Assembly: GCA_003132505.1 (NCBI GenBank)
Contig: PKXY01000045.1
Span: forward strand, 12,234 to 76,233
DNA: 64,000 nt
Source of the DNA: Solirubrobacterales bacterium
GTDB lineage: Bacteria > Actinomycetota > Thermoleophilia > Solirubrobacterales > Solirubrobacteraceae
Reading direction: 5' to 3'
Numbering within the stretch: position 1 is the stretch's first letter; each line of letters opens with the position of its first letter. The translations under genes and the position numbers were made by a program. The notes beneath the pieces were generated by a model. That model saw only the letters and a list, made by a program, of their open reading frames with translations, was not told the DNA's origin and searched no databases. Positions 57,230-64,000 of this stretch are shown here, piece after piece.

Positions 57230-58177
57230 CTACCGAGCGTTGACTGTCGCGCTTGGCTCGATCGCGATCAGGTTGTTGGCTTGATTTTCGACTTGGAGCG
57301 TGGTGTGGTCTAGGGCGAACTGCTGGTGGAGGAGCTGTTCGAGGTCTCGCCTGACGGCGTGGCAGTCGGTCTGTGTGCCGACGAGGACGTGGGCGGAGAG
57401 CGATGGAAATCCGGAGCTGACCTCCCAGACGTGGAGGTCGTGGACTTCGCTGACGCCCGGGTGGCTTGCCATCGCGCGTCCGATGAGCGTGGGGTCGAGG
57501 CCGCGGGGGGCCGCCTCCAGAAACACGCGGCCGGAGTCGCGTAGCAGCCCGTAGGCCGCCTTCAGCATGATTGCGGCGATGACGAGCGATGCGATGGCGT
57601 CGGCGCGCTTGAAGCTGGTCGTGATGATGACAAGCCCCGCGATCGCGGTAATGATGAACGCGGCGAGATCGGCGAGGATGTGCTGGAACGCGCCCTCAAC
57701 GTTCATCGACCGTCGGTTGGCCTTCGAAAGCGTCGACGTCGCGGCGAGGTTCACGACGACCCCGAGGAGGGCGACGATCAGGACCGGGGTGCCCTCGACG
57801 TTGGCCGGGTGCACGAGTCGCGTGATCGCTTCGTAAAAGATCAGCAGTGTAAGTACGAGCAGTGTCGCGCCGTTGAATTGCGCCGAGAGGATCTCCGCGC
57901 GTTTGAAGCCGTAGGTCATCGCGCCCTTCGCCGGCCGCGCTGCGAGACGAATCGCGAACAGGGACAGACCGATCGCGCCGGCGTCGGTGAGCATGTGTGC
58001 GGCGTCGGAGAGCAGCGCGAGCGAATGCACCAACGCGCCAACTACGACCTCCACCGCCATGAAGGCGATGATCAGCACGAGCGCAACGGTCAGCTTGCTC
58101 GCGTCGGCCTCCGCCGACACACCGTGAGAGTGGCCCACGTGCGCATCGTCAGATGAATGTGGTTCGGTCACGTCCAA
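57230..58177 (-). CDS. Cation diffusion facilitator (zinc/cadmium/cobalt exporter, CzcD-like)
   Basis: A 315-residue metal/proton antiporter. After a His-rich N terminus (HSSDDAHVGHSHG) six helices follow; helix 2 has ALLSDAAHMLTDAG (H-x3-D) and helix 5 AFQHILADLAAF (H-x3-D), the tetrahedral zinc site. The C-terminal cytosolic domain has HPGVSEVHDLHVWEVSSG and ALDHTTLQVE. The start is TTG at 58177 or the GTG two codons later. No metalloregulator is next to it. Confidence 0.93.
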   Translation of the reverse strand: MDVTEPHSSDDAHVGHSHGVSAEADASKLTVALVLIIAFMAVEVVVGALVHSLALLSDAAHMLTDAGAIGLSLFAIRLAARPAKGAMTYGFKRAEILSAQFNGATLLVLTLLIFYEAITRLVHPANVEGTPVLIVALLGVVVNLAATSTLSKANRRSMNVEGAFQHILADLAAFIITAIAGLVIITTSFKRADAIASLVIAAIMLKAAYGLLRDSGRVFLEAAPRGLDPTLIGRAMASHPGVSEVHDLHVWEVSSGFPSLSAHVLVGTQTDCHAVRRDLEQLLHQQFALDHTTLQVENQANNLIAIEPSATVNAR

Positions 58178-58230
58178 TCCGGCAAGTCGTCTCGAGTTTC
58201 GCCGCTGGTACCCGGGAGGTCAGTCCAGCT

Positions 58231-58866
58231 TCAGATCGCCAGGCTGAAGCGTGCTTCGGTCTGCTCGCGCACCTGCTCGAGCGCGACACCTTCCTGCAGT
58301 TCCACGAGCTGCATGCCGGCTGGGGTGAAGTCGAAGACGGCGAGGTCTGTGATCAGGCGGTGGACGACTTGGCGGCCGGTCAGAGGCAGCGTGCACTCGC
58401 GGCGTACTTTGCTCTCGACGGCCTTGTTGACGTGCTCCATCATCACGACAACGCGCTTGGCGCCGTTGACGAGATCCATCGCGCCGCCCATCCCCTTTAC
58501 CAGCTTGCCGGGGACCATCCAGTTGGCAAGATCGCCGGCCTCGGATACCTCCATGCCGCCGAGGATCGCGAGGTCGATGTGGCCGCCGCGAATCATCGCG
58601 AACGATTCGGCGCTGTCGAAGAACGACGCTCCGGGGACAGCGGTGACCGTCTCCTTGCCGGCGTTGATCAGGTCCGCGCTCTCCTGCCCAGGCTGCGGGT
58701 AGGGCCCGATTCCGAGCAGTCCATTCTCTGATTGCAACATCACGCCTTGCAAGCCGCCTGCGTATTCGGCCAGCAGCGTCGGCAGCCCGATGCCGAGGTT
58801 GATGTTCATGCCGTCGGCGAGTTCGCGCGCGGCGCGCTTGACGATCCTGGTGCGCGCGTCGTCCAT
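58231..58866 (-). CDS. scoB: 3-oxoacid CoA-transferase subunit B
   Basis: A 211-residue subunit of succinyl-CoA:3-ketoacid CoA-transferase. NINLGIGLPTLLAEY and the active-site Glu in LQSENGLLGIGPYP are visible, with IRGGHIDLAILGGMEVSEAG, NGAKRVVVMMEHVNK and CTLPLTGRQVVHRLITDLAV. It moves CoA between succinyl-CoA and acetoacetate. Its ATG overlaps the scoA stop. Confidence 0.94.
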   Translation of the reverse strand: MDDARTRIVKRAARELADGMNINLGIGLPTLLAEYAGGLQGVMLQSENGLLGIGPYPQPGQESADLINAGKETVTAVPGASFFDSAESFAMIRGGHIDLAILGGMEVSEAGDLANWMVPGKLVKGMGGAMDLVNGAKRVVVMMEHVNKAVESKVRRECTLPLTGRQVVHRLITDLAVFDFTPAGMQLVELQEGVALEQVREQTEARFSLAI

Positions 58867-59573
58867 CAGGAAACACGCGCGCCTGCGAGTACTATGCGCT
58901 CGATCCGCTTCGCATAGTCGGTGCCCTTGATGATCCGCTGGACGAAGATCCCCGACGTGTGGATCTGGTTCGGGTCGAGCTCGCCAACGTCGACCAGCTC
59001 CTCGACCTCGGCGATCGTCACCTTGCCGGCCATCGCCGCGAGCGGGTTGAAGTTGCGTGCCGTGTCGCGATAGACGAGGTTGCCGAGAGGGTCGCCGCGC
59101 CAGGCTTTGACCAGCGCGAAGTCCGCTTGCAACGCGTGCTCGAGCAGGTATGTCCGCCCGCCGAAGTCGCGCGTCTCCCTGCCTTCGGCGATCGGCGTGC
59201 CAACTCCGGTCGCCGTGTAGAACGCGGGGATCCCGGCGCCGCCGGCCCGCAGGCGCTCGGCGAGCGTGCCCTGCGGCACCAGCTCAACCTCGAGCTCGCC
59301 CGACAAGTACTGCTGCTCGAAGATCTTGTTCTCGCCGACATAAGAGGAGACCATTTTGCGCAGCTGGCGGTTCGCCAGCAGGATGCCGAGGCCGAAATCG
59401 TCGACGCCGCAGTTGTTGGAGATCGCCGTCAGGTCGCGGACGCCCGCTTCATGCAGCGCGGCGATCAACTTCTCCGGAATCCCACACAGGCCGAAGCCGC
59501 CGACCGCGATCGTCGCTCCGTCGGCGATGTCCGAGACGGCCCCGCTGAAGGAGTCGAGAACTTTGTCCCTCAC
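58866..59573 (-). CDS. scoA: 3-oxoacid CoA-transferase subunit A
   Basis: A 235-residue partner of Sco[21 protein letters not shown] is the N-terminal glycine-rich CoA site; [52 protein letters not shown] and [20 protein letters not shown] are family blocks. I prefer the GTG at 59573 with AGGGG just upstream; an ATG at 59615 gives 14 more residues that look non-coding. Confidence 0.93.
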   Translation of the reverse strand: MRDKVLDSFSGAVSDIADGATIAVGGFGLCGIPEKLIAALHEAGVRDLTAISNNCGVDDFGLGILLANRQLRKMVSSYVGENKIFEQQYLSGELEVELVPQGTLAERLRAGGAGIPAFYTATGVGTPIAEGRETRDFGGRTYLLEHALQADFALVKAWRGDPLGNLVYRDTARNFNPLAAMAGKVTIAEVEELVDVGELDPNQIHTSGIFVQRIIKGTDYAKRIERIVLAGARVS

Positions 59574-59681
59574 AGACACCCCTACGAGCGAGAGTAGCTC
59601 TCGCTTTTGTCCCATGGTCGCGTTTCGTTCAAGCGGTGGGCATACACTTGCGTCATCGTACGCGCACGCCTTAGCCACCAC

Positions 59682-60614
59682 GTGGCTGGCGCTAAGACAC
59701 GTGGACACGCCGTTCTGCGTCTTGCGTTGCGAGGCGTTCGACGTGACGGCTCGTGGGTCGTCGTAGCCGTCGTCCTGCTCGTGCCATGCACGGCAGCGTC
59801 GGGGCGGAGCGTGTCGCGCCCGCGGCTGACTGCCTCGATCACCGTTGGCGGCACCCTTGTCGCTTCCTCTGGGCGGGTCGGTGCGGGGAAGTTCGCTGGG
59901 GCGGGCGTCCGTGCGGGGTGGCGCGTCGTGCTCGAACGGTACGGTGCGGTGTCGCACGGTCGAGCGTCGTGGCAGGCCCTTGCGAGTGCGGCGCTGAGTG
60001 CGAGCGGCAAGGCGAGCAGGTTTGCGCTGACGTGGACGGCTTCCGTTCCAAAGACTGTGCGCCGGGTGATCCTGCGTGTCGAGCTGGTGTCGCACGGGCG
60101 ACTGCTCGCCACTACCCATTCCAGACGCTTGGAGATCCGCCCGCCAGCCATCGTCGCGGCGAAGACCATTAGCGCCGGTGGCTTCCACACGTGCGCGCTG
60201 CTCGTCACCGCCACCATCGACTGTTGGGGCGACAACGAGGACGGGCAACTAGGGGACGGGACCACGAGTCTCGGGAGTGACCTGCCGCTGGCGGTCAGCG
60301 GCAGGTCACGCGCAACACAAATCGCCGCCGGCAACGCTCACACGTGCGCGCTGCTCGTCACCGCCAGCATCGACTGCTGGGGCTACAACTACACCGGGCA
60401 ACTCGGGGACGGGACCACGACCGACAGCGACCTCCCGGTAGCCGTCAGCGGCATCACCAACGCAACCCAGATCACCGCCGGCAGCGCCCACACGTGCGCG
60501 CTACTCGCTACCGGCGCCGTCGACTGCTGGGGCTACGACGGGGCCGGGGAACTCGGGGACGGCATCACGACCTTCGACAGCGACCTACCGGTCGCGGTCA
60601 GGAGGATTGGATAG
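59682..60614 (+). CDS. Exported RCC1-like beta-propeller protein, short repeat set
   Basis: Roughly 310 residues from the GTG at 59682 (start uncertain, frame open to 59607). A signal-like segment ([16 protein letters not shown]) and a beta-rich domain with Gly/Ser/Arg loops (60-165) precede three RCC1/BNR-type blades of 50 residues: [12 protein letters not shown]...[17 protein letters not shown], then the same with SAHTCALL and CWGYN. A full propeller has seven blades, so the array ends early, next to the convergent Gfo/Idh gene which it overlaps by 17 bases. Function unknown. Confidence 0.7.
   Translation: MAGAKTRGHAVLRLALRGVRRDGSWVVVAVVLLVPCTAASGRSVSRPRLTASITVGGTLVASSGRVGAGKFAGAGVRAGWRVVLERYGAVSHGRASWQALASAALSASGKASRFALTWTASVPKTVRRVILRVELVSHGRLLATTHSRRLEIRPPAIVAAKTISAGGFHTCALLVTATIDCWGDNEDGQLGDGTTSLGSDLPLAVSGRSRATQIAAGNAHTCALLVTASIDCWGYNYTGQLGDGTTTDSDLPVAVSGITNATQITAGSAHTCALLATGAVDCWGYDGAGELGDGITTFDSDLPVAVRRIG
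60184..60600 (+). repeat. Nearly identical ~150-bp tandem RCC1 blades
   Basis: The three blades start with a CACACGTGCGCGCT block at about 60187, 60338 and 60488, a period of about 150 bases. They differ at few positions except for one short stretch (60296-60315) in the first. The similarity implies recent duplication and makes the array unstable. Confidence 0.7.
60277..60309 (+). repeat. Perfect 14-bp inverted repeat inside the first RCC1 blade
   Basis: GTGACCTGCCGCTG (60277-60290), a GCGGT loop and CAGCGGCAGGTCAC (60296-60309) form a perfect hairpin within coding sequence. The second blade has CGGCATCACCAACGCAA where the first has CGGCAGGTCACGCGCAA. Confidence 0.8.
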
Positions 60615-61577
60615 TGCGCAGAGCGCAGCCGATCACCGCGTCGAGGGTTTCCATGATCTCGACTGTTTCGTCGAGCGGCATCAGCGGGCTTTCGTGCAGC
60701 CCGGCCCGCAGACAGCGGCCGACCTCCTCGGCCTCATGACGCATGCCGCGACTGTGATGAGCCTGCTCGTGGCGCGTCGGCTCGCCTCGCCGCGGAACGA
60801 CGGTGAAGGATGTCGGCGCGAAGAACGGGCCGTCAACTTCGATCCTCCCGTCGGTGCCGATGATCGTGGCGCGGTTCGGCAGGTCCGCGAGCAAGGTGCA
60901 ATGGAGCAGAGCCTGAGCGCCATTCTCGTAGCCGAAGGCCATCGACACCTGGGCGTCAACGCCCGACGGTGCTGGGGCGGCCACAGCAGCGATCCGCTGT
61001 GGCCGCCCCAGCACCATCGACGCGAACGGCACCGTGTAAACGCCGAGGTCGAGTAGGGCCCCACCCCCAAGCGCTGGTGCGTAGATCCGGTGAGTGGGAT
61101 CAGACGGGCACCTTCCCCCATGGTCGGCGTGCACGGCGACGATCGTGCCGAGAACATCCTCGTCCAACAGCCGCCTTATCTCCCGGATGTGAGGCAGAAA
61201 GCGCGTCCACATCGCCTCCATGAGGAAGAGCTGCTTGGCGCGCGCGGTCGCCACGAGCTCCCGGGCCTCGCCTGCATTGATCGTAAAAGGCTTCTCGACC
61301 ACGACCGCCTTCCGCACTCGAGTGCCAGCATCGCGCCCGCCTGGTGCATCGCGTGGGGCGTGGCCACGTACACGACGTCGACCTCGGAATCAGCGACGAG
61401 CGTTTCGTAGGAGGCGTGCTGGCGCGGGATGTTAAATTCGGCCCCGAAACGCTCTGCGCGTTCCTGCGTGCGCGAGCCCACTGCCACGACCGAGCCGGCG
61501 TCGCTCGAAGCCAGCTCCTCAGCGAACTGGTGAGCGATCGAGCCTGTGCCCACTATGCCCCACCGGAGTGCGCTCAT
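60598..61577 (-). pseudogene. Gfo/Idh/MocA family oxidoreductase with a single-base frameshift
   Basis: Two overlapping frames form one protein. The 5' frame gives MSALRWGIVGTGSIAHQFAE (NAD Rossmann) through VDVVYVATPHAMHQAGAMLA LEC; at about 61315-61318 the reading must shift by one to continue VVVEKPFTINAGEARELVA, WTRFLPHIREIRRLL and the C-terminal beta domain. The expected text is GAG TGC GGG AAG GCG; the window has GGAAGG, one G short. Repaired length is 326 residues, normal for the family. Substrate is unknown. It is either a fresh pseudogene or a sequence error. Confidence 0.85.
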
Positions 61578-61682
61578 CGCTCTGAAACCCTGCAACCGAA
61601 GCCAGCCGTGCTCGAGGAGCAGCCGGCCGGTTCGGTTCTCTTTGCGCCGGCTTGCTATTGAAGCTCAGCGGCCTCTGGCAGC

Positions 61683-62207
61683 TCAGTCTGCGTAGAGCTT
61701 TCCGCCGCAGTCCCAGGACCCGCTGAACGGCTTGCCAGTGCCGAACGCTCCCTTGAACGACTGGAACGTGCCGCTCAGCGGCCTCGAGCCCGTGTCGTTC
61801 GTCTTCACCGTGTTGAGCGAGATCAGCGACCTCCCGCCCCATGAGGCGTTCACGGTCTCGATCGCGACCGGCTGCTCGTCGATTTGCAGCTGGAACAACC
61901 GACGGCCACCGTTGGTCTTGAGGTTGCCGTAGTCGATCGTTCCAAGCGTGACACCCAGTGTCAACCCGATCGCCTTATCGCTGTTGCAGCGGCCATACCT
62001 GAACTTGTAGGTCTTGCCGCCGAGGAGCAAGGTCGCGGTCGCTGGACCGCAGTAGCGTATCTCCGTCTTTCCGTGCACGCTGGTGCTCTTCGTGACACAC
62101 GAAGGCGAGGCCAAGGACACGCGGGGCTTGGCAGCCGAACCGCAGCCGCTCAAGGCAGCGGCGCAACCTGCAAGTGCGGCAAAGGCGACTGGAGCGGGCA
62201 CCTTCAT
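61683..62207 (-). CDS. Exported lipoprotein of unknown function
   Basis: A 174-residue protein starting at the ATG at 62207. VAFAALAGCAAALSGCGS contains a lipobox (LSGC). The mature part has three further cysteines (SCVTKS, RYCGP and GSWDCGG), and a recurring beta pattern. No family recognised. It lies between the lost Gfo/Idh gene and the sugar ABC ATPase on the same strand as both. Confidence 0.7.
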   Translation of the reverse strand: MKVPAPVAFAALAGCAAALSGCGSAAKPRVSLASPSCVTKSTSVHGKTEIRYCGPATATLLLGGKTYKFRYGRCNSDKAIGLTLGVTLGTIDYGNLKTNGGRRLFQLQIDEQPVAIETVNASWGGRSLISLNTVKTNDTGSRPLSGTFQSFKGAFGTGKPFSGSWDCGGKLYAD

Positions 62208-62321
62208 CGGACCCAGCCTCGTCTGCTGTGCGCGACCAAAGCCCCGCGGCGGCAACGCATTATCGGTGAATTGCGTCGCTTCTCGGAGTCGGCGTGGCGC
62301 ACTTCAGAACGTGCGCGCTGA

Positions 62322-63347
62322 TCACGACGGAGGGTCCGTCAGGAAGCCAGTGTCGACGGCGAAGAACAACAGCGCTTCGCGTGACACGGCGAAGGCTGCG
62401 GCCGTCCCGGGCTCGACGTGATCTGCCACGGGCAGTTTTGCCACGAGCGAGAGCTCGCCGAGGCGGAGGTGCGCAAGCTGTTCGTCGCCGAGGTACTCGA
62501 CGACCTCCACCCCGGCGTTGAAGCCGACGCTGCCGTTCAGCGCCGGGCCGACTCGGATGTGCTCAGGCCGGAAGCCGACGAGGCTGGAGTCCGAGCCAAG
62601 CTTCAGGACCGGGGCGGGAACGACGTTCATCGCCGGCGAGCCGATGAACGTCGCGACGAACGTGTTGACGGGCCGAGTGTAGAGCTCCTCGGGCGTGCCT
62701 TGCTGTTGGAGGACTCCCTCGCGCATCACCGCTATGCGGTCGCCCATCGTCATCGCCTCGACCTGATCGTGTGTGACGTAGATGGTGGTCGTCCCAAGCC
62801 GCTTCTGGAGCGTCAGGATCTCGCCTCGCGTTTGCACGCGCAACGCCGCGTCGAGGTTAGAGAGCGGCTCGTCCATCAGGAACACCGCCGGCTCGCGCAC
62901 GATCGCCCGCCCAAGCGCTACGCGTTGGCGTTGTCCTCCGGAGAGAGCCTTCGGCTTGCGCTGCAGGTGCTGGTCGAGGTTCAGTGCCGCCGCAGCCTCG
63001 TGGACCCGGCGCGCTATCTCGGGCTTGCTGATCTTGTGCAGCTTCAGTCCGAACGCGAGGTTTTGTTCGACGGTCATGTGCGGGTAGAGCGCATAGTTCT
63101 GGAAGACCATCGCGATGTCGCGATCCTTGGGCGACACATGATTCATCACACGGTCGCCGATCAGGATCGTGCCGTCGGTGATCTCCTCGAGGCCCGCCAC
63201 CATCCGCAGGGCGGTCGTCTTCCCGCAGCCCGACGGCCCGACGAAGACCATGAACTCGCCTTCTCCAATCGCGAGATCCAGGTCGTTTACGGCGCGCGTG
63301 CCGTCCCCGTAAACCTTGGAGACGCCCTCGAAGTGAATCTCAGCCAT
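62322..63347 (-). CDS. Sugar ABC transporter ATPase (UgpC/MsmK/MalK type)
   Basis: A 341-residue ATPase. Walker A is GPSGCGKTTALRMVAGL, Q-loop FQNYALYPHMT, signature ALSGGQRQRVALGRAI, Walker B FLMDEPLSNLD, H-loop IYVTHDQVEAMT, and a C-terminal TOBE domain (GFRPEHIRVG) as in carbohydrate importers. Its ATG is preceded by the overlapping stop of the permease, so they share a transcript. The cargo cannot be read from the ATPase. Confidence 0.95.
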   Translation of the reverse strand: MAEIHFEGVSKVYGDGTRAVNDLDLAIGEGEFMVFVGPSGCGKTTALRMVAGLEEITDGTILIGDRVMNHVSPKDRDIAMVFQNYALYPHMTVEQNLAFGLKLHKISKPEIARRVHEAAAALNLDQHLQRKPKALSGGQRQRVALGRAIVREPAVFLMDEPLSNLDAALRVQTRGEILTLQKRLGTTTIYVTHDQVEAMTMGDRIAVMREGVLQQQGTPEELYTRPVNTFVATFIGSPAMNVVPAPVLKLGSDSSLVGFRPEHIRVGPALNGSVGFNAGVEVVEYLGDEQLAHLRLGELSLVAKLPVADHVEPGTAAAFAVSREALLFFAVDTGFLTDPPS

Positions 63348-64000
63348 CAGCCCTTCAGCGCTCCACTCAGGCCGGTTCCGCGCAGGAACCCGCGCTGGAA
63401 GATTAGGAAGCCGACGATCGGGACCAGAGCCGACAGCGCCAGGGCCGCGAGGAAGTCACCAAGTGGCGTGAAGGGCTCGATTTGCGGCAGGTGCACCGCG
63501 ACCGTCTGCAGGTTCGCGTTCGTGTCGCCGAGTACCAGCAGCGGCCACAGGTAGTCCTTGAACGACGCCAGGATGGCGAAGATCGAGACGACGCCGAGGA
63601 TCGGCCGCGACATCGGTATCACGATGTTGAAGAACAGGCGGAAAGGACCGCAGCCGTCGATGCGGGCAGCCTCGAAAATCTCACGCGGCAAGTTGTCGAA
63701 GAAGCGCTTCATCAGTACGACGTTGAACGCGTTCGCCGATTCTGGCAGCCAGATCGCGAAGTAGTTGCCGGCGAAGGAATGGTGGATGAACGGCGGGTCC
63801 ACGACCTCGACGTAGAGCGGCACGAGCAGCACGACCGCCGGGACGAACAGGGTCGTCAGCAGCGCCGCCATGATGACCTTCCCGAACCTCGGCTGAAGGA
63901 CCGAGAGCGCGTACGCGCCAGTCGTCGCGATGAAGATCGCGCTGATCCACGAGCCGATCGCCACCACGACCGTGTTCTTCAGATACAGGCCGACATCGAG
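63347..64000 (-). CDS. Carbohydrate ABC transporter permease (MalG/UgpE type), 5' end outside window
   Basis: The frame is open to the window edge; 217 codons are visible of a usual 270-300. It shows LYLKNTVVVAIGSW at the edge, then membrane helices and the EAA loop FEAARIDGCGPFRLFFNIVI of inner-membrane binding-protein-dependent permeases. Ends by overlapping the ATPase start (TGATG). Confidence 0.93.
   Translation of the reverse strand, partial: LDVGLYLKNTVVVAIGSWISAIFIATTGAYALSVLQPRFGKVIMAALLTTLFVPAVVLLVPLYVEVVDPPFIHHSFAGNYFAIWLPESANAFNVVLMKRFFDNLPREIFEAARIDGCGPFRLFFNIVIPMSRPILGVVSIFAILASFKDYLWPLLVLGDTNANLQTVAVHLPQIEPFTPLGDFLAALALSALVPIVGFLIFQRGFLRGTGLSGALKG

Noticed and set aside
1..64000. 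tRNA, rRNA, prophage, transposase or known antiphage genes
   Set aside because: I saw no protein with transposase, integrase, phage structural, restriction or toxin-antitoxin motifs, and no tRNA or rRNA sequence; absence is by reading, not by a search tool.

Overview
The window looks like chromosome of a high-GC actinobacterium. The closest fit I can argue is the class Thermoleophilia (order Solirubrobacterales): strongly GC-biased codons, GTG/TTG starts, many exported proteins with Ser/Thr/Gly/Ala repeats such as (STGTSG)n, an EgtB-EgtD pair, OpcA, and actinobacterial-type 11-nt PHO-box repeats. This placement is inference from gene content; there is no rRNA or tRNA gene in the window.

Layout. 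1-3260: end of a pentose-phosphate operon (zwf 3' part, opcA, pgl, histidine phosphatase), followed by uppP. 4150-10129: housekeeping and envelope genes (MscS channel, RibD-like reductase, MsrB, cold-shock protein, GT-C mannosyltransferase-like protein, rhodanese, zincin-like metallopeptidase). 10126-12386: ergothioneine genes egtB-egtD. 12710-18491: envelope block with a PHP-phosphoesterase/GT4 fusion, a DUF2334 deacetylase and a large exported lytic transglycosylase.

18492-31921 is the centrepiece, a phosphate/polyphosphate superlocus: DUF47 (PhoU-like) protein, an 11-nt four-unit PHO-box array, an orphan PhoB-type DNA-binding domain, PhoU, a full response regulator, SixA, a remnant of exopolyphosphatase Ppx, a split CHAD protein, PPK1, an exported protein, then pstS-pstC-pstA-pstB with a lipoprotein and a PQQ-type beta-propeller protein downstream. 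No PhoR-type kinase is present in the window.

31922-34894: a decayed DUF427 fragment, an MMPL exporter broken by one in-frame amber codon, and its divergent TetR regulator with an operator. 34956-42170: an amine-catabolism cluster (aldehyde dehydrogenase, alanine dehydrogenase, saccharopine-dehydrogenase-like protein, class III aminotransferase, divergent APC permease, GNAT). 42145-49397: MarR, GreA, an NlpC/P60 hydrolase under a c-di-AMP riboswitch, a GT39 glycosyltransferase with a Gly-rich tail, a DUF5666-type repeat protein and a CAP-like exported protein. 49644-64000: ECF sigma factor with SnoaL domain, SDR, SRPBCC protein, beta-helix protein, ROK sugar kinase preceded by the last 36 codons of a lost LacI regulator, MarR/MFS efflux pair, CDF metal exporter, 3-oxoacid CoA-transferase, a short RCC1-repeat protein, a frameshifted Gfo/Idh/MocA oxidoreductase, a lipoprotein and a sugar ABC transporter (ATPase, partial permease).

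A recurring theme is gene debris and single-base lesions (ppx stub, lacI tail, DUF427 fragment, CHAD and Gfo frameshifts, MMPL amber). Either this lineage carries many recent lesions, or the assembly has residual errors; raw reads would separate these. I found no CRISPR array, insertion sequence, prophage, RNA operon or known antiphage system.
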